Assembly: GCA_964455525.1 (NCBI GenBank)
Contig: CAYVWR010000001.1
Coordinates: 558,001-622,000, forward strand
Source: JAFDZV01 sp964455525
GTDB lineage: Bacteria > Bacteroidota > Ignavibacteria > OLB7
Length of the DNA stretch: 64,000 bases
Direction: 5' to 3'
Shown piece by piece: positions 26,286-36,283 of this stretch; within the stretch, counting starts at the first letter, position 1, and each line of letters starts with the position of its first letter. Position numbers and translations under genes: made by a program. Under the pieces are notes generated by a model. It was given only the letters and a program-made list of their open reading frames with translations, made no database searches and had not been told where the DNA came from.

Positions 26286-26307
26286 CGCCAGGCTCACCTG
26301 CCTGGCG
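26286..26307 (-). terminator. Short hairpin after murA
   Basis: CGCCAGG (26286-26292) / CCTGGCG (26301-26307), a perfect 7-bp stem with an 8-base loop, 10 bases past the murA stop codon. It is possibly part of the murA transcript end together with the hairpin at 26209-26243. Confidence 0.45.
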
Positions 26308-26317
26308 CTGGAGCAGC

Positions 26318-27580
26318 CTACCACTCCTCGGTTTTCTCACGCACGATCGCCGCGCCAAGCGCGGTCAGCTTCTTCTCCAGACATTCATAGCCCCGATCGA
26401 GATGATAGACCCGGAGCACCTCGGTTACCCCTTCGGCCATCATACCGGCCAGCACCATCGCCACCGAGGCGCGAAGATCGGTGCTCATAACGGTGGCACC
26501 GGTAACATTCCCGTTGCCATGAACCGTTGCAACATTCTCATGCACCTGGATATCGCACCCGAGACGGGCCAGTTCGGGCACATGGCTGAAGCGATCCTTG
26601 TAGATCGTATCGGTCACATGGCTTATCCCCTTTGCCTTGGTCATCAGGGCCATCCACTGCGCCTGAAGATCGGTAGGGAAACCGGGATAGATGCCCGTTG
26701 TGATATCTACCGGGCGCAGCTCATCGGGGGACTTCAGGGTGATGACATCGGAGCGGATATCGATATCGCAACCGGCCTCCTCCAGCTTCTCCAGCACGAA
26801 TCCAAGGTGGTACGGGTTGGTGCGCGTAAGCGATCCGGCACCGCCTGTCATCGCCAGGGCTATCAGCAATGTTCCCGCCTCGATCCTGTCCGGGATCGTC
26901 TCCTCATCAACCGCCTTCAGATCATCGACGCCCTCGATCGTGATCGTGGAGGTGCCAAGCCCCTCGATCTGGGCGCCCATCTTTTGCAGGAACCTTCCGG
27001 CAGCGCTTACCTCCGGCTCCATCGCCGCGTTGGTAATCACCGTACGCCCACGCGCCAGGGTGGCGGCGGCCATAATGTTAAATGTGGCACCGACCGATGC
27101 AAACTCAAAGTTGATATGGGCGCCACGCAAGCGCTCGGCGTGGGCGATGATATATCCCCCCTCCAGCGTGATCTCCGCCCCAAGCTGCTCCAGCCCCTTC
27201 AAATGAAAATCAACAGGCCGCGGACCCCATGCACATCCCCCCGGAAGAGAGACCTTGGCATACCCATAACGGGCGAGCAGAGGGCCGAGAACATGGATTG
27301 AGGCACGCATTTTCCTTACATGTTCGTAGGGCGCCTCAAGTTTGGTGATGTTGGATGTATCGAGAAAAAGCTCGTTGGCGTTCAACTCGGCATGTGCCCC
27401 CATCGAACTCATCAATCGCGACATCGTCCAGACATCGCGGATATTCGGAGTGTTATGCAGGCGATAGACCCCGGGTGCCAGAAGCGCCGCAGGCATCAGT
27501 TCGAGCGTAGCGTTCTTGGCGCCGGAGACGGCGACGGTACCGGAGAGCCTACGCCCCCCATGAATTACGAATTTGTCCAT
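26318..27580 (-). CDS. murA: UDP-N-acetylglucosamine 1-carboxyvinyltransferase
   Basis: First committed step of peptidoglycan synthesis: transfers enolpyruvyl from PEP to UDP-GlcNAc in the cytosol. The 420-residue protein has SGAKNATLELMPAALLAPG (19-37), the PEP-adduct Cys116 in LPGGCAWGPRPVDFH and GIYPGFPTDLQAQWMAL in the C-terminal lobe. Because Cys116 is present rather than Asp, fosfomycin sensitivity of this enzyme is expected from what is known of the family. Length is normal. It is transcribed alone, with hairpins beyond its 3' end. Confidence 0.97.
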   Translation of the reverse strand: MDKFVIHGGRRLSGTVAVSGAKNATLELMPAALLAPGVYRLHNTPNIRDVWTMSRLMSSMGAHAELNANELFLDTSNITKLEAPYEHVRKMRASIHVLGPLLARYGYAKVSLPGGCAWGPRPVDFHLKGLEQLGAEITLEGGYIIAHAERLRGAHINFEFASVGATFNIMAAATLARGRTVITNAAMEPEVSAAGRFLQKMGAQIEGLGTSTITIEGVDDLKAVDEETIPDRIEAGTLLIALAMTGGAGSLTRTNPYHLGFVLEKLEEAGCDIDIRSDVITLKSPDELRPVDITTGIYPGFPTDLQAQWMALMTKAKGISHVTDTIYKDRFSHVPELARLGCDIQVHENVATVHGNGNVTGATVMSTDLRASVAMVLAGMMAEGVTEVLRVYHLDRGYECLEKKLTALGAAIVREKTEEW

Positions 27581-28080
27581 AGTAGGGCAAAACTAGCAGA
27601 TTCCAGCGAGCAAGCCACTACTCCAACCACCACAGGCAACGAAAGAATGATGAACGGTATGTTGAGGCTCCTCCCTGCCCTGCCCCCTGCGCCACACCCG
27701 CACCAATCCGCTGAAGCACCATACAGTCTCACCGGATGTCGCCAGCACAATGGTCGCCGCAGGCTGCCCAGCCCGGCATGATGATTCCGTCTGCCATTAT
27801 CATCCAGAGCCAGCATGTGCCCTGGCTGCTGTCGGCATCGGATCAGGCTCTGTAGGGCACGGCTCACCGGGAGATGAAAGCGATACCATGATACGGCGTA
27901 GCCGCCGCGGTGAATCACTGTTACAGAACAGCCCTTGCTCGATTCGACCGATGGGTCAATATTGTGACCCATCGGTCGGAGCACGACTAGCAAGTCAACT
28001 TCTGAAACACCGGGTGCAATCTTCGTCCAACGGTTCCGTTCATGGATTTCAGCCAGGACTACTTACCAGGAAGGCAAGGG
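27581..28080. other. Intergenic region upstream of the tetR-efflux operon
   Basis: About 500 bases between divergent murA and the first tetR gene. It holds the long inverted repeat at 27945-27978; otherwise I see no gene. An in-frame ATG for the regulator at 28042 lies inside this stretch, but the later start at 28081 is preferred. Confidence 0.5.
27945..27978. promoter_or_regulatory. Palindromic operator, probably for the TetR regulator
   Basis: CGACCGATGGGTCA (27945-27958) and TGACCCATCGGTCG (27965-27978): perfect 14-bp arms around ATATTG. The palindrome is about 100 bases upstream of the preferred tetR start and has the size and symmetry expected of a TetR-family operator. It is probably the autoregulatory site for the whole efflux operon. 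Confidence 0.75.
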
Positions 28081-28764
28081 ATGACCAGAAAAGAACGAGA
28101 GCGGCAGCTTCATCAGCACGAGATCGTCGTGGCTGCACGGCTGGTCTTTGCGCGCAAAGGGTTCACCGAAACGACGATGGAGGATATCGCCACCACCGCC
28201 GAGTTCGGCAAAGGGACCATCTATAACTACTTCGATGGCAAGCAGGAGCTGTTCCGGATCGTACTGAACGAGTCCTTCTCGGAAATGCTGGAAACGGTTG
28301 ACCATGCATTGCAAAGCGTTGGCACATTCGGCAAAAAGCTGGAAAGCCTTGTGCATGACCTTCTCGATTATGCTCTGAGCAACCCGGACACCCTGTTCCT
28401 TATGGTTCGCGAGTCGCACCTCCTGTGCAACGACAACCCGCTACTGCAACGGGTCCCGGAGCTTATCGACCGTATCGCCGAGGTGATAGAGGGGGAACAG
28501 AAAAAGGGGAACGCGGTAACCGATATTGATTCCACAACCCTGGCGCAGGTATTGATGAACCTGATCCTGGGTCGTTTCACCAATATCATCCATACCAAAT
28601 TTGGCACCATCCTGGGAACCATCCGAGGCAGTGCAAAGGATACCATCCCCGCGATCCTGTTCGAGCAGATCAAGACAAGCGACCTGCGAGGCGAGCGAAA
28701 GGCCGCAGCGGCAGTGGTACGCACGATATTTCTCCACGGCATCGCCTCCCCAGAAGGAAATTGA
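28081..28764 (+). CDS. TetR/AcrR family transcriptional regulator (first)
   Basis: A 227-residue one-component repressor. The N-terminal helix-turn-helix is clear: HEIVVAARLVFARKGFTETTMEDIATTAEFGKGTIYNYFDGKQELF (residues about 11-56, given here in the family pattern). The C-terminal ligand-binding half is helical and not assignable to a ligand. The start at 28081 (MTRKERERQLH) is preferred because AGGAAGG precedes it; an ATG 13 codons earlier (28042) is also open. It is first of five genes with a second TetR, TolC, a membrane fusion protein and an RND pump, so it probably senses the pump's substrates and binds the 14-bp-arm palindrome upstream. Confidence 0.9.
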   Translation: MTRKERERQLHQHEIVVAARLVFARKGFTETTMEDIATTAEFGKGTIYNYFDGKQELFRIVLNESFSEMLETVDHALQSVGTFGKKLESLVHDLLDYALSNPDTLFLMVRESHLLCNDNPLLQRVPELIDRIAEVIEGEQKKGNAVTDIDSTTLAQVLMNLILGRFTNIIHTKFGTILGTIRGSAKDTIPAILFEQIKTSDLRGERKAAAAVVRTIFLHGIASPEGN

Positions 28765-28819
28765 ACATGGCCCGAACCGACGATAAAGCGCATACCGGCA
28801 TATATACTACGGACCTCGC

Positions 28820-29527
28820 ATGGTAGCAAACCCATCCCGGCCACTGACCCGCAGGGAGCGTGAGCGTCTGGCACGGCGCCAGTTGATTCTCGACGCTGCG
28901 CTCAAGGTATTTGCCTATCGGGGGTTCACCGATACAAAGCTGGATGATGTGGCAGAGCTTGCTGAGTTTGGCAAGACCACACTGTACAGCTATTTCCCGA
29001 CCAAGGAGGCATTGTTCGAGAGCGTGGTGGAAGATGCATTTATGAAGTTCAAGGCGATTGCCGAGGAGGCATTTGCCACCGACGAACCATTCGAGCGACA
29101 GCTTGAACGATTTATCCGCGGAGAGCTGGAACATTTTCATCTCAGCCCCTGGAGCCTTCACCTGCTGATGAGCGAATCGCATCATCTGCGTGGGGCCAAC
29201 CCAATGATACGAATGATGCCGGGCCTGCTCGCCGTTCTGACAACCGCCATCGAGCGCGAACAACGGGAACGCAGAATGATGCCCGGAGCCGACTCCATCG
29301 ACCTGGCACTGATGCTGATGAACATGCTCTTCGGCCAGTGCATGGCACGCGTTTACCGCCGCCTGTGCGACAAGGGAATGGAGAACGTATTGAAGGATGC
29401 AACGGGCCTGGAGGAATTTCTCGGAGATCTGAGAAAAGGGGATCTCGAACAGGAGATCGCCAGGGCCAGCGCACTGATTCATGCGGTGTATCTGCACGGA
29501 ACTACCGAACGTTCCCATGAACATTAA
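28820..29527 (+). CDS. TetR/AcrR family transcriptional regulator (second)
   Basis: A 235-residue regulator with an N-terminal HTH (RRQLILDAALKVFAYRG, then DDVAELAEFGKTTLYSYFPTKE). It is clearly similar to the TetR gene 55 bases upstream, both in the HTH and in the RKERERQ/RRERERL lead-in, so the pair probably arose by duplication. Its C-terminal sensor half differs, suggesting a different ligand or heterodimer formation. The stop codon lies just before the TolC-like gene start. No second palindrome is seen in front of it, so it depends on the upstream promoter. Confidence 0.9.
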   Translation: MVANPSRPLTRRERERLARRQLILDAALKVFAYRGFTDTKLDDVAELAEFGKTTLYSYFPTKEALFESVVEDAFMKFKAIAEEAFATDEPFERQLERFIRGELEHFHLSPWSLHLLMSESHHLRGANPMIRMMPGLLAVLTTAIEREQRERRMMPGADSIDLALMLMNMLFGQCMARVYRRLCDKGMENVLKDATGLEEFLGDLRKGDLEQEIARASALIHAVYLHGTTERSHEH

Positions 29528-29552
29528 CCATACTAACGCAAGGCAGCAGATC

Positions 29553-30914
29553 ATGAAAAGATTATCCGCGGCGCTCATCGCCGCGACGATGCTTGTGGCG
29601 TTCTCTCCTCTGGCCGCTCAACAGCGACAACTGGCGCTCGACGAAGCAATCGAGATCGCTCTGGCCAATAACAGGAGTCTCCAGATCGCCCGGCTCGAGA
29701 TAGACAAGGCAGATGCACAGGTGAGCGAGGCGTTCGGCAATGCGCTTCCATCGCTTGATCTGAGTGCCAACTATAGCAGGAATATCAAGAAACAGATATT
29801 CTATTTCCCCGGCACCGATGGCATTCCCCGCCCGATCGAGATCGGCTCCGATAATGCCTTGAGCACCGAGCTGCGTCTGCAACAGGTGCTCTTCAACAGT
29901 GCAGTGCTCACCGGCGTTGGCACGGCAAAGACCTACGCCCAGATCTCCCGCCAGCAGCTTCGCGCCACTGCGGCCGAGACCGTGCTCATGGTGAAAAAGG
30001 CGTATTACGGAGCGCTGCTGACCAGGGATGTTCTTGTTCTTAACGAGCAGTTGCTTGCCAATGCGGAGCAGAACTACCAGACCGCAGTCAAGTTCTACCA
30101 GGCGGGAATGCGCGCCGAGTTCGATGCGATCCGCGCAGAGGTGCAGATGGAGAACCAACGCCCGGCAGTGGTGGAGGCACGCGACAACTACCAGATGGCC
30201 ATCGACAACCTGAAGCTCCTTCTTGGGATGGCCCCCGAGGTGACGCTGGAACTGACCGGCGCGCTTGAACACCCTGCAAGCACGGATACCACAGCACAAA
30301 CGGTGGCTGCCGCACGCCAGATACTGGATCAGTACAACCCCCAGCTTCAGACGCTCAGGCTCAGCACAAACGTCAACGAGCAGTTGATCGACATCAACCG
30401 CTCGGAGTATCTCCCCACACTGGCATTCTTCGGCAGCTATCAGTATCAGGCACAGTCCGACAAGCTCAGCGAGCTGAGTTTTCAGCCAACAGCGCTTGTG
30501 GGACTTAGTCTGAGCATCAATCTGTTCAACGGCTGGCGCACAACTGCCAGAGTGGAACAGGCGAAGATCGATTATATGAAGTCCGAACAGCAGCTTGCAC
30601 AGCTCGATCAGGCACTGAAGACCCAACTGGAAGCGACGCTTCGGCGCATCAACTATGCGCAGCAGAGAATCGCAGCCAGCGAGAGAACCATAGCACAGGC
30701 ACAACGCGGCTATAACATCGCAACCGTGGCCTATAGCGCGGGCACAGGAACGCAATTGCAGATCAACGACGCGGAGCTTGCACTGGCGCAATCCAGGCTG
30801 AACCAGCTTAATGCCATCTTCGACTACCGCTCCACTCTGGCAGATCTGGAAGGGCTGCTCGGCGACAGGTACAAGCTGACGCAGAGCAATGACAACGTTA
30901 TCTACAACCGATGA
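29553..30914 (+). CDS. TolC-family outer-membrane efflux protein
   Basis: Outer-membrane channel of a tripartite efflux pump, 453 residues from the ATG at 29553. The signal peptide MKRLSAALIAATMLVAFSPL ends at LAAQ. Two homologous halves follow, each with long coiled-coil helices: LDEAIEIALANNRSLQIARLE at the start of the first, ARQILDQYNPQLQTLRLST near the start of the second. Alternative in-frame starts at 29517 and 29481 overlap the end of the regulator gene. It is followed 105 bases later by the membrane fusion protein gene. Together with the next two genes it makes a complete RND-type exporter. Confidence 0.93.
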   Translation: MKRLSAALIAATMLVAFSPLAAQQRQLALDEAIEIALANNRSLQIARLEIDKADAQVSEAFGNALPSLDLSANYSRNIKKQIFYFPGTDGIPRPIEIGSDNALSTELRLQQVLFNSAVLTGVGTAKTYAQISRQQLRATAAETVLMVKKAYYGALLTRDVLVLNEQLLANAEQNYQTAVKFYQAGMRAEFDAIRAEVQMENQRPAVVEARDNYQMAIDNLKLLLGMAPEVTLELTGALEHPASTDTTAQTVAAARQILDQYNPQLQTLRLSTNVNEQLIDINRSEYLPTLAFFGSYQYQAQSDKLSELSFQPTALVGLSLSINLFNGWRTTARVEQAKIDYMKSEQQLAQLDQALKTQLEATLRRINYAQQRIAASERTIAQAQRGYNIATVAYSAGTGTQLQINDAELALAQSRLNQLNAIFDYRSTLADLEGLLGDRYKLTQSNDNVIYNR

Positions 30915-31019
30915 TCGCAACCGCGCGATACCGGATGCGGTTGACATACACCAGGCCCTGCTGGCACGAGGGCCGCTGACATGGCGACATTCCTTTCAAT
31001 CATCAGGAAGTACAGACAA

Positions 31020-32189
31020 ATGCAACGATACGGCAGGAAAATTTTCAAGGGCGTGACGCTGGCGGCTACACTGGTGCTGGCGGCGGTCGCCACGGGCTGT
31101 GGCGGCGCAGAGAAAGCGGATAACACAAAGGACGCCGCGACGCCCCCTATGGTGCTTACGCTCGGGGCACGTGATGTGGCCGTTGCCGAGAGTTCCCGGC
31201 TGGAAGCCGGTGTCCCGATAAGCGGCTCGCTGGACCCATCGGAGCTTGCGGAGATCAAGGCACAGATCTCCGGCACGATCACCGGACTTCGCGTAGATGC
31301 AGGCTCGGCGGTGTCACGAGGCCAGGCGCTTGGGGTTATCACCGCAGAGGGCATACGCAGCCAGGTAACCAGCGCACAAGCCGGAATCGGGGCCGCCGAG
31401 GCCAATCTTGCCCTTGCCCGCCAGCGGATGGAGTCGATGAAATCGCTCTATGAAACCGGCGCTGTTGCACGGCTTGAATACGACAACGCACGCGCGGCGG
31501 TCGAAGCAGCACAGGCACAGGTTGTTGCCGCACGCGCACAGGCCACCGGCGCAAGCGAGCAGGCAGGGCGCGCTACCATCACCTCGCCGCTCGGCGGCAC
31601 CATCAGCCAGCGGCTGGTCAACAACGGAGAGGCCGTCAGCCCTGCGCAGAAGCTCTTCACCGTGGTCAACAACTCCATCCTAGAGCTTGCCGGGCAGATA
31701 CCGGCAAACCAGCGGGAGAACATCAGGGTGGGCCAGCCGGTTTCGCTAACGCTGAGCACTGCGCCGGACCGCCCGGTTCGTGGGACGATTGCCCGGATAG
31801 AGCCGGTAGCAAACCCGCAGACACGCCAGGTGGGCGTGCATGTGCAGGTGAATAACTCCGCGGGCACGATCGTGGCCGGGCAGTTTGTGAACGGCACCAT
31901 CCTTACCGAAGGCGTGACGGTTGCCACTGTAGTGCCCAAGGGCGGCCTCCGCCGCAACGGCGATACGGCCTATGTGCTGGTGGTGGAGGATGGGAAAATC
32001 GCGCAGCGCAACGTGACAGTGGGAAGGGTCGATGAAACCAAGGGAGTCGTTGAGATCATCTCCGGCGTACGGCCAGGCGATCAGGTGATCGTTGCACCGA
32101 CGGTCACCGTGGAGCCGGGAACAGAGGTACGGCTGGCCGGGACCCCCGCGAACAATGGTGGACAGGATTCCGCCGGAAGGAGCAACTAG
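31020..32189 (+). CDS. RND efflux periplasmic adaptor (membrane fusion protein)
   Basis: Links the RND pump to the TolC channel. The 389-residue protein has an N-terminal signal peptide with a probable lipidated cysteine (LAAVATGCGG), a first lipoyl-like strand set (AEIKAQISGTITGLRVDAGSAVSRGQALGVI written in shorter motifs: QISGTITGLRVDAGS), an alpha hairpin (ANLALARQRMESMKSLYETG to VAARAQATGASEQAG), a second lipoyl half and beta-barrel/membrane-proximal domains. The ATG at 31020 is preferred to the one at 30981. It ends one base before the pump gene starts. Substrates cannot be read from the sequence; drugs, solvents and dyes are typical for this family. Confidence 0.92.
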   Translation: MQRYGRKIFKGVTLAATLVLAAVATGCGGAEKADNTKDAATPPMVLTLGARDVAVAESSRLEAGVPISGSLDPSELAEIKAQISGTITGLRVDAGSAVSRGQALGVITAEGIRSQVTSAQAGIGAAEANLALARQRMESMKSLYETGAVARLEYDNARAAVEAAQAQVVAARAQATGASEQAGRATITSPLGGTISQRLVNNGEAVSPAQKLFTVVNNSILELAGQIPANQRENIRVGQPVSLTLSTAPDRPVRGTIARIEPVANPQTRQVGVHVQVNNSAGTIVAGQFVNGTILTEGVTVATVVPKGGLRRNGDTAYVLVVEDGKIAQRNVTVGRVDETKGVVEIISGVRPGDQVIVAPTVTVEPGTEVRLAGTPANNGGQDSAGRSN

Positions 32190-32190
32190 C

Positions 32191-35100
32191 ATGAACGAAC
32201 AGAGCAGACAGGAAATGCCGACCGAACACGCCACCAGTGGAGGCGGGCTTAGCGGAATGTCGATCCGCAGGCCGGTCTTCACCACCATGATTATGCTTGG
32301 CCTGATCGTCCTTGGCATCTTCAGCTTCCGGGGACTGCCGATCGACCAGTTTCCTGACGTCGATATCCCGGTCGTCACCGTCCAGACGATCTATCCGGGG
32401 GCAAGCCCGGAAACGATCGAGCGCGAGGTGACGCGGCGAATGGAAGAGGCGTTCAACCCCGTAGAAGGCGTTGACAAGATCACCTCCCAATCGCTTGAAG
32501 GGGTATCGGTGGTGATCGTGGAATTTGAACTCGGACGCAACTCCGATCAGGCATCGCAGGATCTGCGTACCAAGATCGAGTCGATCCGCCGCGATCTTCC
32601 GGGGGATATCGAGCCTCCGCTCGTGCAGAAGTTCGACCCATCCTCCACACCGATCATCTCGCTGGCGCTTTCGTCGAACACGATGCGACCGGTTGAGCTT
32701 ACCACGCTTGCCGACCAGACCGTTCGCCGCAAGCTTGAGACGGTCTCGGGCGTTGGTGAGGTGCGCCTTGCCGGTGGGCTTGAGCGTGAGATCAGGATAT
32801 TCCTGCAACCGGAACAGCTCCAGGCTCTTGGCATCTCCATCAACGACGTGATGGGAGCATTGCAGTCGCAGAACCTTGAAGTTCCGGCCGGCAGACTGGA
32901 GCGAGGCAACACCGAGCAGCTTGTTCGCGTCACCGGCCGTATCACCGACCCTGCACAGTTCGGACAGATCATCGTCGCCACCCGCAAGGGGGAGCCTATC
33001 CGTCTGGCGAGCGTTGCACGTGTGGAGGATGCGACCGAGGAACAGCGCTCGATGGCACTTCTGAACCAGTCCACGGCAATCTCGCTCGACATCCTCAAGG
33101 TTTCCGGGGCCAACACCGTGGATGTGGCAGATCGTGTCAACAAGGCAGTTGTCGATATACAAAGCTCGCTTCCGAAGGGAACGAGCATCCAGGTTGTTCG
33201 CGACAACTCGGTGACGATCCGCCACTCGGTGGAGGATGTGATCTTCGAGCTTGTCCTGGGCGCAATCCTGACGGTGGTGATCGTTATGCTCTTCCTGAAC
33301 GACTGGAAGGCGACGGCGATCACCTCGCTTGCGCTTCCGGTATCGGTGATATCGTCGTTTATCCTGATGAGCGTGCTCGGCTTCACGCTGAACGTTCTGA
33401 CGCTGATGGCATTATCGCTGTCGATCGGCATCCTGATCGACGATGCCATCGTGGTCATTGAGAACATCGTGCGCCACCGGGAGATGGGGGAGGATCACTT
33501 CACCGCCGCAGGACGTGGCACCAGGGAGATCATCCTGGCGGTGCTTGCCACTACGCTGACGATCGTTGCGGTGTTTGTGCCGGTCTCGTTCATGGGAGGC
33601 ATCATCGGACGGTTCTTCTTCCAGTTCGGCCTTACCGTTGCATGGGCGGTGCTGGTCTCGCTCTTCGTCTCGTTCACCCTTACACCGATGCTTGCAGCAT
33701 GGTGGGGCGTTGATCCGCACAAGGCCGAGCATTCCCGCAAGAGCCGCAATCCGCTCACGATCTTCATCAATGCATTCAACCGCTGGTTCGACTCGCTTGC
33801 GAGCTACTATCGGAATATCGTTGCATGGGCATTACGGCATCGCAAGACCACGCTTGCAATCGCGGCGGCATCGTTCATAGGAGCGATGATGCTCTTCCCG
33901 CTGATCGGCGGCGGTTTCATGCCCCCATCCGACAACAGCCAGTTCGCCGTAACGTTTGAAACGCCCGATGGTTCCACACTGGGCTACACCGAGAGCAAGG
34001 CACGAGAGATCATCAAGATTCTGCAATCGGTGGATGGGGTGGAATACACCTATACCACGATCGGCTCGGGGCAGACCGGAAGCGTCAACCGTGGCGATAT
34101 CTATGTGGATCTGGTATCGCCAAGCGAGCGTCCGCTGGCACAGCAGCAGGTGATGTCGGTTGCCCGCGAGAAGCTTGCGGTGGTCTTCGGCACCAATATC
34201 TCCGTGCTGGAAGCAGGCGGTGTGGGGGGAGCACGCGCTCCGATCGCCATAGAGATCCGTGGCCCCGAGATCGGCGAGCTTCAGAGGCTCTCCGAGCAGA
34301 TGATGGCAACCGCAAAGTCGATCCCGGGCATCGTCGATATCCGCTCCTCGGTAGGCAATCCCCGTCCGGAATACAGGATCAACGTTCGGCGCGACCTGGC
34401 AAACGATGCCGGGTTGAACATCGGACAGATCTCCGGCGTGGTGCGCCCGTTGCTGGCAGGGGTAACCGCAACCCGCTGGGAAGACCCCACCGGAGAGGAG
34501 CGCGATGTTGTTGTGCAGCTTCCGCAGAGCAGCCGCGTATCGATCGAGGATATCCAGTCGCTTCCGCTGACAACCATGCGCAACGATGCTGCCGGCGTTG
34601 CCATCACCGTGCCGCTCGGCCAGGTGGCACATGTGGAGGAGGGGACAGCCCCTGCACGTATCGACCGGACAAGCCTTCAGCGCACCGTGACGATCTCCGC
34701 CGGAACAACGCCGGGGTATTCGGTGGGAGAGGCATCGGCCGCACTGCGTGCATCCATCGACAAGATGAGCATCCCGGCAAGTTATTCGGTATCGCTTGGC
34801 GGGGAAACCGAACAGCTTGAGGAGACGACCGGCTATGTGCTGCAAGCTATCGCACTGGCCATCATCCTCATCTTCCTGATCCTGGCATCGCAGTTCGAGT
34901 CGTACACGCAGCCGTTTGCAATCATGCTCTCCCTGCCGCTTTCGCTGGTAGGGGTGCTGCTGGCATTGCTGGCCACCGGCGATACGCTCAACATGATGTC
35001 GATGATCGGGCTTATCCTGCTGATGGGCCTTGTGACCAAGAACGCCATTCTTCTGGTCGATAATGCCAACGAGCAACGCTCGCTTGGCAAGAATCGATTC

Positions 35101-35424
35101 GAGGCGCTGGTGGAGGCCGGTGCAATCCGTCTGCGTCCGATCATGATGACCACGCTTGCGATGGTCGCAGGCATGTTCCCGATCGCGCTGGCGCTTGGCG
35201 AAGGCGGCGGGTTCAGAGCACCGATGGCACGAGCGGTGATCGGCGGCCTTATCACCTCCACGCTCCTGACGCTGGTGGTGGTGCCGGTGGCCTACACCTA
35301 CTTCGACGACTTCGGCGCATGGTTCAAGGGAAAGTTCGTCTCGAAGAAGCGCGAGGAGGAGATTCGCAGAGAACAGATGGAATCGGGCCTCGGTCCCAAA
35401 CCAGCCCTCTTTGAAGAAGGTTGA
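32191..35424 (+). CDS. RND multidrug efflux permease (HAE-1/AcrB type)
   Basis: Proton-driven inner-membrane pump, 1077 residues, with the usual 12 membrane segments and two large periplasmic loops. The first loop starts FRGLPIDQFPDVDIPVVTVQ. The proton-relay aspartates are in SIGILIDDAIVVIENI (Asp417, Asp418). The second half carries LLMGLVTKNAILLVDNANEQ and FRAPMARAVIGGLITS. The ATG at 32191 is supported by GGAAGGAG upstream. It completes the tetR-tetR-tolC-MFP-RND operon. A hairpin 15 bases after the stop probably ends the transcript. The C-terminal tail is charged and cytosolic (KKREEEIRREQME). Confidence 0.95.
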   Translation: MNEQSRQEMPTEHATSGGGLSGMSIRRPVFTTMIMLGLIVLGIFSFRGLPIDQFPDVDIPVVTVQTIYPGASPETIEREVTRRMEEAFNPVEGVDKITSQSLEGVSVVIVEFELGRNSDQASQDLRTKIESIRRDLPGDIEPPLVQKFDPSSTPIISLALSSNTMRPVELTTLADQTVRRKLETVSGVGEVRLAGGLEREIRIFLQPEQLQALGISINDVMGALQSQNLEVPAGRLERGNTEQLVRVTGRITDPAQFGQIIVATRKGEPIRLASVARVEDATEEQRSMALLNQSTAISLDILKVSGANTVDVADRVNKAVVDIQSSLPKGTSIQVVRDNSVTIRHSVEDVIFELVLGAILTVVIVMLFLNDWKATAITSLALPVSVISSFILMSVLGFTLNVLTLMALSLSIGILIDDAIVVIENIVRHREMGEDHFTAAGRGTREIILAVLATTLTIVAVFVPVSFMGGIIGRFFFQFGLTVAWAVLVSLFVSFTLTPMLAAWWGVDPHKAEHSRKSRNPLTIFINAFNRWFDSLASYYRNIVAWALRHRKTTLAIAAASFIGAMMLFPLIGGGFMPPSDNSQFAVTFETPDGSTLGYTESKAREIIKILQSVDGVEYTYTTIGSGQTGSVNRGDIYVDLVSPSERPLAQQQVMSVAREKLAVVFGTNISVLEAGGVGGARAPIAIEIRGPEIGELQRLSEQMMATAKSIPGIVDIRSSVGNPRPEYRINVRRDLANDAGLNIGQISGVVRPLLAGVTATRWEDPTGEERDVVVQLPQSSRVSIEDIQSLPLTTMRNDAAGVAITVPLGQVAHVEEGTAPARIDRTSLQRTVTISAGTTPGYSVGEASAALRASIDKMSIPASYSVSLGGETEQLEETTGYVLQAIALAIILIFLILASQFESYTQPFAIMLSLPLSLVGVLLALLATGDTLNMMSMIGLILLMGLVTKNAILLVDNANEQRSLGKNRFEALVEAGAIRLRPIMMTTLAMVAGMFPIALALGEGGGFRAPMARAVIGGLITSTLLTLVVVPVAYTYFDDFGAWFKGKFVSKKREEEIRREQMESGLGPKPALFEEG

Positions 35425-36283
35425 TCGCAATGGCGGGAGAATGCCCTGTGCACGCATGGGGCATTCTTCCACGCCATAATCCTGCTAACAGGGCCGTTGC
35501 AGGGACAACAGACGGCACTGCCCGACACAACTGCCACCAACCAGCACACACACACTTCTCTCTCGCTCCCCCCTGCGATTGCATTGCAATAAAAGCTCAC
35601 GGTCCCCACACCCGAAAAATCATCGGCGAGTTCCACCGGCATTTCTCTGCTGGCCGGGACACTCCGATCGGCACGGTACATAATATTTTTTTCCACCCCT
35701 CCCTTTTATCTCGTTGCACAACAGTTGCTGGCCATCGCCGGGGCGATTCTCGCCTGCCAGAAACGCAGAGCTGGGTTGGCGGCATAGCCCCTGTTTTATG
35801 CAATAATACCGGCAGGAAGGGCGGTTTGTCCTATTTCAGCGCAGGCGGCAGCACCACTAGCAACCTGGGGAGAATCAGCGAGAATGTTCTGCGGAAGGCA
35901 CGGCCACCATCGCACCGGCATATATTTTACCGCACAAGGAATCCGCCAGCCAGGCCCGGCAGCAACTCCTGGCACGCGAACCTCATGTATAAAAGAATTG
36001 TGACAGAACAATGCACCCTGATTAATCCATCGGTGGGTTTGCCGCTCCAAGCCCTCGCACACGCCGGCAGGCGCCGGCATATGCACCTCTCCTGACACAG
36101 AGGTTCTTCCGCTGCTTCGGCATTTCCGGAAACTCCTCCGGGAATGCCGAGCACGGTCTGCCTTCCAGCTCTTCTACATTCGACGCCTGATTTCCCGGAC
36201 CCGCTAACAAATCTCCCGGCACCTTCGTTGAACGAAGTGTCAGGAGAGCAGAACCAACAGTCATTCTCAAAAATCTAGAAAGT
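35425..36283. other. Intergenic region after the efflux operon
   Basis: About 860 bases without a supportable gene. One plus-strand frame stays open for 224 codons but its product is rich in His/Arg/Pro/Cys with no domain-like pattern. Features seen: the hairpin at 35439-35466; an AT-rich patch with a T7 run near 35685; GCCGGC-N4-GCCGGC near 36063; and a 14-bp imperfect dyad at 36116-36151 (TTCGGCATTTCCGG / CCGGGAATGCCGAG). Confidence 0.5.
35439..35466 (+). terminator. Hairpin after the RND pump gene
   Basis: GAATGCCC (35439-35446) / GGGCATTC (35459-35466), a perfect 8-bp stem with a 12-base loop that includes GCAC, starting 15 bases after the stop codon. A short TT follows. It is one of several gene-end hairpins with ATGCCC/GGGCAT arms in this window. 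Confidence 0.6.

Noticed and set aside
35421..36095. 224-codon plus-strand frame after the RND pump
   Set aside because: No start signal, domain or normal composition; rich in His, Pro, Arg and Cys, and it contains the likely terminator hairpin of the efflux operon.
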